Shown: piece after piece, positions 27,954 through 36,625 of the stretch
How positions within the stretch are numbered: position 1 is the first letter of the stretch
Layout: each line of letters starts with the position of its first letter
DNA from: CAWDMC01 sp963803295
Lineage (GTDB): Bacteria > Acidobacteriota > Terriglobia > UBA7540
Reading direction: 5' to 3'
Length of the DNA: 64,000 bases
Assembly: GCA_963803295.1 (NCBI GenBank)
Contig: CAWDMC010000013.1
Span: forward strand, 310,001 to 374,000
The notes under the pieces: model-generated
Databases searched by the model: none
The model's input: the letters and a program-made list of their open reading frames with translations, nothing else
What the model was told of the DNA's origin: nothing
Translations under genes and position numbers: made by a program

Positions 27954-29570
27954 GTGGATACGAATACTAACTGCTTTTCCAGGCTTGGATTTCCCCTTTG
28001 TTGTCCGCGCAGGCCGGAGCGCCTCCAGGTCCGATGGATTGCCATTTCCTTTATGATCACGGCGGCGGTCTGCGCGCAAACTCCGGACGAAGCGGCACAC
28101 CGGATTCAAGGGTTGATTGGACGCGGGGACTTCGCCACCGCCCGTAAGGACTTGCCCTCGGCCATTCGGGCAGCACCGAAAGAAGCAGCCCTCTACAGCT
28201 TGCAAGGAATAGTGCTCGCGCAGGGAAATGACCTTACCGGTGCAGAGAGAAGTTTCGAAAGGGCGATTGAACTTGCTCCCCACTTTTCCGCAGCCTACCT
28301 AAACTTGGGCCATCTTTACCAAGAAGAATCGAAGAAGGATCCGCGCGCCCAGGCCAAGGCCCTCGAAGTCTACGAGAAGCTGCTCGGGTTTGAGTCCGGC
28401 AACGTGGAAGCACACTATCAGGCAGCGGTCTTGCTGTTTCGCCTAGGCTCAAACCGCCGCTCGATCGAACACCTCAGACGCCTTCCCCCGCAAGATCAAG
28501 AGCACGCGCAGGCGCTATCGGTACTGTGCGCCGATCTCACCGCACTGGGGGATACTACCCGAGCGGCCGAAGCAGCGGACCGGCTTTTGCAAAGCTCCGA
28601 TCTTGCCGAAGCCGATGTTCTTTCCATTCTGCCTGTTATAACGAAGACCGGACATCAGGAACCCGCGGTCAGAGTGCTCGAGGGTCTGGAAGCGAGGCAC
28701 CTGGCGGGCTTCAACTCGCTACAGGCGCTTGGTTTGCTCTACAAGAGACAAGGCAAGCTCGATTCAGCACGGTCTACCCTTGAAAAAGCCATGCAATTCC
28801 AACCTGATTCCGCGCCGGTCCTGGTCGGCCTTGCTCAGGTCGCGGATCAGCAGCATGACTACACGGGCGCCCTGGGATATCTCGCCCATGCGCGTGAGCT
28901 GGACCCACGCAACGGCAGCATCCACTTCCTTTGGGGGATGATTTGCGTCGAGCAGAACCTGGCCGAGGAAGCTTATCGGGCCTTAAAACAGGCTGTAAAT
29001 CTCGACCCCAACAATGCCTACTACAACTACGCTTTGGGCGCCGTGGCCATGCAACGTCAGGATGCCGGTGAGTCTATCCCCTATTTTCAAAAATACTGCC
29101 AGTTGCGTCCGCAAGATCGGCGGGGCAGGCTGGCCTTAGGGGTGGCCTATTTCAACAGCCACAACGAGGAGAAGGCACAAAAAGTGATGGCGGGATTAGT
29201 ACAGTTCCCGGCCACAGCGGCGACGGCGCATTACTACCTGGGGCGCATCGCCAATCAGAAAGGAGACTCTGCCACCGCAGTCCGTGAACTGCATTCGGCG
29301 TTGAGGGCCGCCCCTGATTACGCCGACATCTATGCGGAGTTAGGCCTAATTCATTTGAAGCAGAAGCAGTATTCGCAGGCCGAGGAGTCTCTCCAACGTG
29401 CCTTAAGATTGAATCCTGAAGGCTACACCGCAAATCTTAATTTGCTGATCCTCTATCGGCGAATGAAGGATCCGCGGGCCGAAGCCCAGGCCATCCGGTT
29501 TGATGAGGTAAAGGAGAAACGCGCCCAAAGAGTAAAGGAGTTCTTGCGAACAGTCGAGATCCGGCCTTAA
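27954..29570 (+). CDS. Secreted TPR protein
   Basis: 538 residues with about a dozen TPR repeats (KEAALYSLQGIVLAQGNDLT; PHFSAAYLNLGHLYQEESKK; PNNAYYNYALGAVAMQRQD). The frame starts with GTG at 27954. A hydrophobic segment near residues 28-40 (WIAISFMITAAVCA) is the probable signal peptide, so the true start could be a little further in. The role is unknown; TPR pairs of this kind are common partners of surface or secretion systems in acidobacteria. Confidence 0.7.
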   Translation: MDTNTNCFSRLGFPLCCPRRPERLQVRWIAISFMITAAVCAQTPDEAAHRIQGLIGRGDFATARKDLPSAIRAAPKEAALYSLQGIVLAQGNDLTGAERSFERAIELAPHFSAAYLNLGHLYQEESKKDPRAQAKALEVYEKLLGFESGNVEAHYQAAVLLFRLGSNRRSIEHLRRLPPQDQEHAQALSVLCADLTALGDTTRAAEAADRLLQSSDLAEADVLSILPVITKTGHQEPAVRVLEGLEARHLAGFNSLQALGLLYKRQGKLDSARSTLEKAMQFQPDSAPVLVGLAQVADQQHDYTGALGYLAHARELDPRNGSIHFLWGMICVEQNLAEEAYRALKQAVNLDPNNAYYNYALGAVAMQRQDAGESIPYFQKYCQLRPQDRRGRLALGVAYFNSHNEEKAQKVMAGLVQFPATAATAHYYLGRIANQKGDSATAVRELHSALRAAPDYADIYAELGLIHLKQKQYSQAEESLQRALRLNPEGYTANLNLLILYRRMKDPRAEAQAIRFDEVKEKRAQRVKEFLRTVEIRP

Positions 29571-29634
29571 TGCGCCCGCCGTGAACGGTTCCCCCGTGAT
29601 TTTGGTGCAATGTCGCTCTGCAAAAACCAGCTGT

Positions 29635-29845
29635 GCAAAAACCAGCTTGGGGTTGGCGCAGCCCTCCGTTTGCAAGCATCTTCGCGTCCTGCGAAGCCTG
29701 GGCCCCGTGCACGTGCGCCGCCATGGCCGCCAAATGCTTTGCCGAACCAACGCAGAGGCAATTCGGCCGCTCTATAACGACTCTGAAGCGCCTATGAGGA
29801 GCCCTGGGAGATCAAGCTGCTCTGTCAGAAAGTTCAATCGACTCC
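29635..29845 (+). pseudogene. ArsR-family regulator remnant
   Basis: The frame near 29644-29780 reads LGLAQPSVCKHLRVLRSLG and then VRRHGRQMLCRTNAEAIRPL, which is the recognition helix and wing of an ArsR winged-helix regulator. A second frame continues with AYEEPWEIKLLCQKV, matching the expected C-terminal helix, so the gene is frameshifted. The N-terminal helices were not recognised. No intact regulated partner gene was identified nearby, so it is taken as a dead fragment. Confidence 0.6.
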
Positions 29846-29971
29846 AATTCGTTTCGCGTGTCGACACTTCTGTCACAGTTTTTGTCGCGACAAGGCTCTC
29901 AAAACCCAGGTTCCCTCGGGCTGAAGAAATTTGGGCTCCCTTGGTTGTCCCGGCGCTGAGAGCACGGCATC

Positions 29972-30823
29972 TCACACCGGAGGGTTTTCGCGCAAGAGAT
30001 ATCGCCGTAAAGCATCCTGCCACGGAGGGAACGGAGTTAATCCTGCGGCCTGAAGACGTTCGTTCGCAAGTCTTGAGTTCTTTGGGCGCGGAGCTGGCGC
30101 AGCCCAGGCGCCGCTCGAGACGGGAAAGATAACCACGCCTTCGAGGCCAGTCTGAGCAAGAATTTCCTTCGCAAACTCAAACCAGGAACAGTAACCTCGA
30201 CCGGTGACGTGGTAGACCCCCGCGCTGGTCCGATCCACGATCTGTTCCAGTTTCTCAGCCAGATCCATGGTGTAGGTCGGCGCTCCTACTTGATCGTCTA
30301 CGACCTTAAGTGGTCCTCCACTGCGCGCTCGATCCAAAATGGCGCGGACAAAATTCTTCCCTAGTGGTCCGAACAACCAAGACACCCTGACGATCCAGGA
30401 ATCGGCAACGAGCTCGCCGACGTACTTCTCTCCCTGCAGCTTGCTCTTTCCGTATACGCTGAGCGGATTGGGAATGTCGCTTTCGATATAGGGCGACGCC
30501 TTCTCGCCGTCAAAGACGTAGTCGGTGCTGATATACAAAAGCGGAATATGGTCCTCTCGGCAGGCCAAGGCCACGTTGCGCGTCCCCTCCCCATTGACCG
30601 CAAAGGCAAGGTCTGGCTGCCTTTCACAATCATCAACGGCAGTGAAAGCTGCGCCGTGAACTACCAGATCCGGTCTGGCCTTGCTGATGACCTCGGCGAT
30701 GCAACCCGGATTGGTCACATCAGCCTCGGCGCGGTCAATAGCGATCAGGTTGTGGCGGGGCGCCAGATAGGATGCCAGGTCCTGACCCAGCATTCCCCTC
30801 GCCCCTGTGATCAGAATTCTCAA
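29972..30823 (-). CDS. rmlD: dTDP-4-dehydrorhamnose reductase
   Basis: Last step of dTDP-L-rhamnose synthesis: reduces dTDP-4-dehydro-L-rhamnose with NAD(P)H in the cytoplasm. The 283 residues show the Rossmann motif ITGARGMLGQDL, the active-site TDYVFDG and YGKSK (catalytic Tyr and Lys), and the C-terminal substrate region. Rhamnose made here could feed surface polysaccharides. The expected partner rmlB is represented only by a broken scrap immediately upstream on the same strand. Other copies must exist elsewhere if the pathway works. Confidence 0.93.
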   Translation of the reverse strand: MRILITGARGMLGQDLASYLAPRHNLIAIDRAEADVTNPGCIAEVISKARPDLVVHGAAFTAVDDCERQPDLAFAVNGEGTRNVALACREDHIPLLYISTDYVFDGEKASPYIESDIPNPLSVYGKSKLQGEKYVGELVADSWIVRVSWLFGPLGKNFVRAILDRARSGGPLKVVDDQVGAPTYTMDLAEKLEQIVDRTSAGVYHVTGRGYCSWFEFAKEILAQTGLEGVVIFPVSSGAWAAPAPRPKNSRLANERLQAAGLTPFPPWQDALRRYLLRENPPV

Positions 30824-30933
30824 ATCGCCTCACGATTAAGCCAGAGGTTTGTTACGATTTCCGTGAAACTTCTCGTAATAGTCTTGGATTCGGCGCTTTA
30901 GGTTCTTTGGACCCAGTCTGAATGGGTGCGGTA

Positions 30934-31074
30934 TCAGTCGACGGTGCGCGCGAAACCTTCCTCCAGGGTTGCGGCGGGCTTCCAGGGAAGTTTCTTGCCT
31001 TCAAGGGCGTTGGCAATCATCAGCGGGATGAGCTCGGGGCGGAGTGGGTGTAACTCAACGCTCGCAGCTTCAAG
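30934..31074 (-). pseudogene. rmlB (dTDP-glucose 4,6-dehydratase) remnant
   Basis: Minus-strand frame of about 45 residues ending at TGA 30934-30936. It contains ELIPLMIANALEGKKLP, a core segment of dTDP-glucose 4,6-dehydratase, joined directly to WKPAATLEEGFARTVD, which resembles its C-terminal end. The catalytic region before and the stretch between these two pieces are missing. It sits upstream of rmlD in the natural order, so it is probably what is left of an original rmlB-rmlD pair after an internal deletion. Confidence 0.55.
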
Positions 31075-31240
31075 TTAAGATCATTCTAGCTAAGGGGACA
31101 ACTATGGCGGGGGCCGGAACATCGGCACTCACAATATCTGCAAGAATAGTCGACGCTCCGCGAAAACAGTGCGATGCGCACTGAAGCAGGGGCAGCCCTA
31201 AGCCAACCCAAAGGGGTCAGCTAACTAACCAAAACCCAAT

Positions 31241-31783
31241 CTATCGTGGCGCGGAACGCGGCCAACGCCTGCCCACGAGCAGGGCCACAAGCGCGATGCC
31301 AATCAGCACTAACGCCGCTGGCTCGGGGACAGAGCCAGATAGAAGGGGGTCCGACTTGTACCTGTTCGATGTCCACAGATAGAGTGCGCTACCTGGAAGG
31401 CTCAAACTGCCAAACTGTACACTTGTAAGCAAAGATCCGCCAGTGTAGCCGGCAAACGGATTTTGGCTGGTCGGGTTCGATACTTGCAGCACTAACACAA
31501 GCAAGTTTAGGCCTTTAGCCGAAACCCACCCGACCTCATTGCCATAGACAATCGGACTGGAAAATGAGGTGAACGTAATGCCATCAGCAATGATCGATTC
31601 GGCCGCTAAAGCACCGTTAGTAATGGTAATCGTACCACTCAAGGTGCCTACCTTCAGGTTACCGTTAATGCCTATGGTATTTCCTTTGGACACGGAGGGC
31701 CACAAGCCAATCACCAGGAGCGCCAGAGCAGGCGCGACAGCCTTCCGAAGCGATGATCCCACCACTGAGCGTTGGCTACTCAT
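31241..31783 (-). CDS. PEP-CTERM sorting-signal protein
   Basis: A 180-residue exported protein. The N-terminal signal peptide (ALALLVIGLWPSVSKG) is followed by a low-complexity Ser/Thr/Gly-rich stretch, and the C-terminus is a textbook PEP-CTERM tripartite signal: VPEP, a hydrophobic segment (AALVLIGIALVALLVG) and an Arg-rich tail. Such proteins are processed by exosortase and attached or secreted in EPS-producing Gram-negatives. No exosortase or EPS assembly gene is visible within 30 kb, so the sorting machinery is elsewhere. A strong promoter lies upstream. Confidence 0.82.
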   Translation of the reverse strand: MSSQRSVVGSSLRKAVAPALALLVIGLWPSVSKGNTIGINGNLKVGTLSGTITITNGALAAESIIADGITFTSFSSPIVYGNEVGWVSAKGLNLLVLVLQVSNPTSQNPFAGYTGGSLLTSVQFGSLSLPGSALYLWTSNRYKSDPLLSGSVPEPAALVLIGIALVALLVGRRWPRSAPR

Positions 31784-31885
31784 AGCTACCTTCCCCCTCG
31801 ATCAGAGAGCATGGCGCTTCCCAATCCCGCTCTCAGTCCCGTTCCGAGTACCATCCATTTCTTACTGGCGCGATAAACAGAGTGA

Positions 31886-31914
31886 TTAATACATGAGCAT
31901 TGCCCCCTTGTCAA
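31886..31914 (-). promoter_or_regulatory. Strong sigma-70 promoter for the PEP-CTERM gene
   Basis: On the minus strand TTGACA (31909-31914) and TATTAA (31886-31891) are separated by exactly 17 bases. The start of transcription would be near 31880, about 95 bases before the ATG of the PEP-CTERM gene. Confidence 0.6.
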
Positions 31915-32166
31915 GGGAAAAATTCAGGGAAGAACTAATTGGATTGTCTGCCGGCGATTTCGGGCTCATGAACCCGAGGGGTACCGAGCGAGGCGCCTGC
32001 GGTGGAGAGGGAATTCGCCACGATGCCGACTGGTGCGAAAGAGGGCCAGGCATCCAGTCCTGCGGTGGGTTTAAAAGCGCATTAACACTGGAACACAACC
32101 TGTCATTCGCCTGCATGGTCGCGGGCAAGTGAGATTAGACATGAGATGGTCGAAACTCCCTGCCGG

Positions 32167-32475
32167 CTACTGCGAGCGCATCCCCCATCTCAAGACAGAT
32201 TGGCGTCTTCTGCCCGTCGACTTGCGAATCCTGTGCTCGGCGGCCGGCGGAGCTTTGGGCCACTCTCCTACTTTTAGCGAGGAGAGAAGTACGCTCGAGT
32301 CAGCAGACTCAATTTCGGCGTTTTGGCCTGAGATCGCTACCAGCGACTGAGGTTGGTCCAGTTCGTAGCTTTCCCGGGTACTGAGAAACCAAGCGACGGC
32401 ACCGTCTGCGTCCTCGGCCTGCACCTGAGCAAGTTTGCTCCCGGTTGAGAAGTCAAATATGATAAAGTTTTGCAT
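32167..32475 (-). CDS. Small hypothetical protein
   Basis: 102 residues from the ATG at 32475 (MQNFIIFDFSTGSKLAQ). It has a soluble, acidic N-terminal half (QAEDADGAVAWFLSTRESYE) and a very basic C-terminus. No family was recognised. It stands alone in the disturbed region. Confidence 0.4.
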   Translation of the reverse strand: MQNFIIFDFSTGSKLAQVQAEDADGAVAWFLSTRESYELDQPQSLVAISGQNAEIESADSSVLLSSLKVGEWPKAPPAAEHRIRKSTGRRRQSVLRWGMRSQ

Positions 32476-33289
32476 AGTGTTCTTCCGTCCTGCGAACTCC
32501 CCAGACTGGCAAGACTCTCCGCGACCAGGGAGAGTACTCAAAGAGTATACACCCACTTCTCCAATGCATTCCAGTCACCACGATTCGGAAGGATCTTCTA
32601 AGCCTTTGAAATATCAGCTGACCTTGGCCCACATGAGCTTAACAAAAATGAGAAGAGGTTGTAAGAACTACATAATCCCATCCAAAAGTACCTCGTTTTC
32701 ACAGTATTCAATATTAATTAATTATAATATGAGGTATCGCATTGTTAGATAGAAATCGCTTTGAGGACCCCTCCACGCCGACAAGAACATATCTGGAGCT
32801 GAAGCTCGCCCAGTGGCGGCACCTAAAGTTGGATGACTTGAATTGAAAACAGGGCATAGCTAACCCCAATAGCGGAGATGAAATTCGGGCCTTTGTTGGC
32901 TCTTCGTCAAGCCCATTGTCGCGCTTTTGCTTGTTGCGGCAGTGTTGCGGATTGTGCTGGACACCTCTGCGATTTGCCGAGCTAAGTTGTTGATTATCTT
33001 TGGAAACAGCGGGCTGGATGGAACTCTGGATCTGCGTATCGGATTCGAATCCCTGCCTCCCAGCCACTCATAGATCTCAATATCGATCAGCAACCGCGCC
33101 TGTGTCGCTGGCAAGGGGAAGACCCGGGTGCCTCAATTCAAAAGCTGTTGCCGCCAATGCCGAAGAGGGGTCGAGCGCCTGAAGATGAGGCGAATATCGT
33201 AGTTCACATCCTGAATCATGAATCGCGAACAGACGCAATCGTGACATTTCGGTTGGGTCAGACCGAGGCGTCAAATGTAAAATGTGGTC
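32476..33289. other. Gene-free, partly AT-rich region holding the tRNA scrap
   Basis: About 800 bases without a convincing gene. It contains an unusually AT-rich patch near 32680-32750 and the 3' end of a tRNA at 33041-33066. Minus-strand frames across the tRNA start with WLGGRDSNP, the known artefact of reading a tRNA 3' end backwards. Confidence 0.45.
33041..33066 (+). tRNA. 3' fragment of a tRNA (Gln-like), possible integration scar
   Basis: The sequence GGATTCGAAT followed by CCCTGCCTCCCAGCCA has the T-loop, the 3' T-stem, the acceptor strand and a CCA end of a tRNA. The acceptor pairing implies a 5' end TGGGAGG, which is characteristic of tRNA-Gln. The 5' parts (D-arm, anticodon and 5' T-stem) are absent, so it is not functional. 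Such 3' ends are left by integrases at tRNA genes, so this is a candidate attachment site. Confidence 0.6.
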
Positions 33290-35311
33290 ATGGACACACC
33301 CGATAGATTGTCCATCCTGCCGCAAGTTGGCGTGAATCGGCGTTCACCCGCCAACGTTAAAATCGCCCTCTTCCGTTCTCTGTTTCACGGACGGGAAGAT
33401 GTCTATGCGCGCCGCTTCGAAAGCCGCAAGACAGGCAGGGCCGGCTATTCGCTGGCTTGTGGGAATGAGTGGGTCCAGGGAATCTGCGAAAAACCGAGAA
33501 TCAAATGTTCCGAATGCCCCCACCAACGCCTTCTTCCCGTAACCGACGAGGTGATTCGCCGGCATCTCTGCGGCCAGGATGACAATGGCCGTGATTTTGT
33601 CATGGGCGTTTATCCGATGCTTTTAGATGAAACCTGTTTCTTCCTGGCCGTCGATTTTGACAAGGCAACGTGGCAGGACGACGCCGCCGCGTTTTCGGAA
33701 ACATGCCGCCAAATGAACTTGCCGGCTGCACTGGAGCGATCTCGCTCGGGCAACGGTGGGCACATTTGGTTTTTCTTCAACGAAGCCGTGCCTGCTGCAT
33801 TGGCGCGCAAGTTGGGGGCGCACATTCTGACGAAAACCATGGAACGCCGTCCGGACATCGGCCTGGATTCATATGACCGTTTCTTTCCTAACCAAGACAC
33901 TTTGCCGCAGGGCGGCTATGGCAACTTGATCGCCTTGCCTTTACAGAGACGGCCGCGGGAATCCGGCAACAGCGTTTTCCTGAATGAACGTTTTGCTCGG
34001 GTTCCCGACCAATGGGAGTTTCTGTCCGCGGTCCGCAAAATCGGTCGCTGTGAAGTTGAACAAATGGTCCCTTTCGCGGAGGCAAAGGGACAAGTTATTG
34101 GCGTCCGTTTAGTGCCCGAGAGCGATGACGATGAAGCGGCGCCCTGGAAGACTCCACTATCGCGGCACCGGATAGACTCTTCGATCGGTGGTCCACTGCC
34201 CAAAGCCCTGGAACTCATCCTGGGCAATCAGGTATATATTTCTAAAGAAGCGTTGCCCCCCGCCCTCCGCAACCGATTGATCCGGTTGGCGGCGTTCCAA
34301 AATCCAGAGTTTTACAAAGCGCAGGCCATGCGGCTTCCGACATACGATAAGCCTCGAATTATTGCCTGCGCTGAGGATCACCTCAAGCACATTGGGCTGC
34401 CCCGCGGCTGCCTGGATGACCTGCTTCAAACCCTGGCGGATTTGAACATCAAGTCGGTACTCCAAGACCAGCGCAACACCGGCCAGCCGCTAAATGCGAC
34501 TTTCCACGGTGAACTGCGCCCCGAGCAAGCCGTCGCCGCCCAGGCCATGCTTGCCCATGACACGGGGGTGCTGGCAGCAACCACCGCGTTCGGAAAGACA
34601 GTGGTCGCCGCGTGGCTGATCGCGCAACGTCGGGTCAATACACTCGTGTTAGTGCATCGGCGGCAATTGCAGCAGCAATGGATCGAGCGACTTTCCACCT
34701 TCCTCGGAGTGCCAGCACGCGCTATTGGACGCATCGGCGGTGGCCGTAAGAAGCCAACCGGGTTGCTGGACGTCGCGGTAATTCAAAGCATAGTCCGAAA
34801 CGGCGTCGTCGACGATCTCGTGGGCAATTATGGGCACCTGATTGTCGATGAATGCCACCATATTTCTGCCCAAAGCTTTGAGCGGGCTGCGCGTCAGGCC
34901 AACGCGAAGTTCGTCACTGGTTTGTCTGCGACAGTCACCCGGAAGGATGGCCACCACCCGATCGTCTTTATGCAGTGCGGTCCCGTGCGCTATCGGGTCA
35001 ATGCCAAGCAGCAGGCAGCGGCTCATCCCTTTGAGCATACGGTGATTGTTCGTCCGACCGGGTTTCGTCCGCTACGACCCGCCAATCCCGACGTGCGCCT
35101 ACAATTCCACGAACTCTACGAGGAACTGGTTGCCGATGAAGAGCGTACTCGGCTCATCTGCGAGGAGGTGGTGGAAGCCCTTCGAAATGGACGTTCACCG
35201 CTCGTGTTGACCGAACGGAATGAACATCTTGACTCTTTGGCCGAATCAACTGGCGCCCGAGGTGCGGCAACTCGTCGTGCTCCGAGGAGGGATGCGCAAA
35301 AAGGAGCTTGA
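33290..35311 (+). CDS. TOTE-type primase-helicase, N-terminal part (frameshifted)
   Basis: The N-terminal portion has an archaeo-eukaryotic-type primase domain: a Cys cluster (CEKPRIKCSECP, about residues 66-77), FLAVDFDKATW with the catalytic Asp pair near 120, and RSRSGNGGHIWFFF near 150-163. It is followed by an SF2 helicase: Walker A-type AFGKTVVAAW near 433, and VDECHH near 519. This matches the TOTE primase-helicase class seen in biological-conflict loci. Codons after GCC GAA at 35245 run out of frame because of one extra T at 35246; the missing motifs continue in the next frame. Start ATG at 33290 or GTG six bases earlier. Confidence 0.85.
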   Translation: MDTPDRLSILPQVGVNRRSPANVKIALFRSLFHGREDVYARRFESRKTGRAGYSLACGNEWVQGICEKPRIKCSECPHQRLLPVTDEVIRRHLCGQDDNGRDFVMGVYPMLLDETCFFLAVDFDKATWQDDAAAFSETCRQMNLPAALERSRSGNGGHIWFFFNEAVPAALARKLGAHILTKTMERRPDIGLDSYDRFFPNQDTLPQGGYGNLIALPLQRRPRESGNSVFLNERFARVPDQWEFLSAVRKIGRCEVEQMVPFAEAKGQVIGVRLVPESDDDEAAPWKTPLSRHRIDSSIGGPLPKALELILGNQVYISKEALPPALRNRLIRLAAFQNPEFYKAQAMRLPTYDKPRIIACAEDHLKHIGLPRGCLDDLLQTLADLNIKSVLQDQRNTGQPLNATFHGELRPEQAVAAQAMLAHDTGVLAATTAFGKTVVAAWLIAQRRVNTLVLVHRRQLQQQWIERLSTFLGVPARAIGRIGGGRKKPTGLLDVAVIQSIVRNGVVDDLVGNYGHLIVDECHHISAQSFERAARQANAKFVTGLSATVTRKDGHHPIVFMQCGPVRYRVNAKQQAAAHPFEHTVIVRPTGFRPLRPANPDVRLQFHELYEELVADEERTRLICEEVVEALRNGRSPLVLTERNEHLDSLAESTGARGAATRRAPRRDAQKGA

Positions 35312-35774
35312 CGCGATCCAGGCTCGCTTGGCCGCCATTCCTGCTGGGGAGGCTCGCCTGCTTTTGGCAACCGGCCGTTATTTGGGCGAGGGTTTTGATG
35401 ACGCCCGGCTCGACACCTTATTCCTGACGCTGCCCGTCTCGTGGCATGGAACGATCGCGCAGTACGCCGGCAGGCTACACCGCCTGTATGACGGCAAGCG
35501 CGAAGTGCGCGTATACGACTACGCCGATCTCAACGTGCCGATGCTTGCGCGGATGTTCGATCGCCGCTGTCGCGGCTACGAGACTATTGGTTATACGATT
35601 CAGCTTCCGGGCAGCGCCGTGCCAGGCTGGCCCGCGGATGTTCCACTTCCCGTCGATCCCGAGTGGAAAAGCCAATACGCCGCCAGCGTGCGCCGCTTGG
35701 TGCACGATGGCGTAGACTCTCCCCTGGCAAATCTATTCGTCCACGTTGCCGCTAATCCCAATGCCGAATGCTGA
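35220..35774 (+). CDS. TOTE-type primase-helicase, C-terminal helicase part
   Basis: The frame from 35247 continues the previous gene: QLAPEVRQLVVLRGGMR, then LLLATGRYLGEGFDD (motif V region) and QYAGRLHRLYDGKREVRVYD (motif VI with the Arg finger). Removing the T at 35246 yields one reading of about 828 residues. It may be translated separately from ATG 35220, which would make a helicase fragment without nucleotide-binding motifs, so loss of function or an assembly error is more likely. The last bases overlap the downstream nuclease gene. Confidence 0.75.
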   Translation: MNILTLWPNQLAPEVRQLVVLRGGMRKKELDAIQARLAAIPAGEARLLLATGRYLGEGFDDARLDTLFLTLPVSWHGTIAQYAGRLHRLYDGKREVRVYDYADLNVPMLARMFDRRCRGYETIGYTIQLPGSAVPGWPADVPLPVDPEWKSQYAASVRRLVHDGVDSPLANLFVHVAANPNAEC

Positions 35775-36129
35775 AGGGGCCGGCAGAGCGCGAAGCGCAA
35801 CCGAAGCATTTCTATACCGCCGATTGGAAACACTGGACAAAGCCGCTGGAAAGTTTCGATTGAACGCGGAGTTGCCCATTCCGTTCGATGGCTGGGGCTG
35901 CATGGAAGTCGACCTGCTTTGCGCGCAGTCGAAAATCGCAATCGAATTGGACGGCGGCCAGCATCTTGGCAACACGGACGCATACCGGCGAGATCGTCGC
36001 AAGGATGCCTTACTTCAGGAGAACGGCTACCTCGTCCTGCGGTTCCTTGCCGAAGATGTTGGCAAATACCTCGATCAAGTCTTAGATGCTATCCTGCGGG
36101 CTTTATCACATCAAGACGCCAAGCAGTGA
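35761..36129 (+). CDS. DUF559 endonuclease-like protein
   Basis: A 122-residue protein of the DUF559/very-short-patch-repair endonuclease-like fold. Visible features: RSATEAFLYRRLE near the start, CMEVDLLCAQSKIAIELDGGQH with the acidic metal-binding residues of PD-(D/E)XK-type nucleases, and LLQENGYLVLRFLAEDV. Start ATG at 35761 (TTG 15 bases earlier possible); it overlaps the end of the primase-helicase by 14 bases, so the two are probably one unit. In conflict systems of this type the nuclease is the likely effector; that role is inferred here. Confidence 0.8.
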   Translation: MPNAEGAGRARSATEAFLYRRLETLDKAAGKFRLNAELPIPFDGWGCMEVDLLCAQSKIAIELDGGQHLGNTDAYRRDRRKDALLQENGYLVLRFLAEDVGKYLDQVLDAILRALSHQDAKQ

Positions 36130-36137
36130 GAGTGCCA

Positions 36138-36459
36138 ATGAATAGGGATAAACGGAACGTAGAGTGGGTGAAGGCGAAGAAGTTATGCCGGGTGTCGGAT
36201 GAGGACCATCTCACACTACACAGGCAGGGTGATTCCGGCTTGCGGCGGAATATGCTGCCACTGCCTTCGCGCAGTTCGAGGCCGTCCAAAAGATCGTTCT
36301 CTTCGGGTCGGCCGCCTTGCCGCTCGAGAAGGAAATTCCCAGTTTCAGGAAGTTTCGGCACGGTGGCCAGCCGGTCTTTCACGAGTGCAAGGACGTGGAT
36401 ATCGCTGTGTGGCAGACCGATTTGACGATTCTGAAGTCGCTCCAGAGGGAATACCGTTC
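36138..36459 (+). pseudogene. Nucleotidyltransferase remnant
   Basis: A frame from about 36233 reads KIVLFGSAALPLEKEIP and then VFHECKDVDIAVWQTDLTIL, which matches the minimal nucleotidyltransferase fold (GS motif and the DxD-type KDVDIAVW). Before it, a short frame from 36138 (MNRDKRNVEWVKAKKLC) resembles the start of another small protein and ends out of frame. After about residue 75 the frame becomes nonsense. There are no intact partners, so this is debris of a toxin-antitoxin or similar gene. Confidence 0.5.
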
Positions 36460-36625
36460 TGAGTTGGTCCTACCCATCAAGTCGCCGTTTCCTGCCGGGT
36501 ACAAAGACGCCGCGCTTCAATCGGGAAGCCAAGCCACGGCTGCCGCTTTAGATACCGGACGGCCGGCCAAATTGCGCGACCACGATCAGTCTCCACTTGG
36601 GGTCCCGTTCTGCTATCATGCGCGC

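Noticed and set aside
32714..33114. Minus-strand frames beginning WLGGRDSNP, as if integrase or recombinase tails
   Set aside because: The sequence is the reverse reading of the tRNA 3' end; there is no integrase domain behind it.
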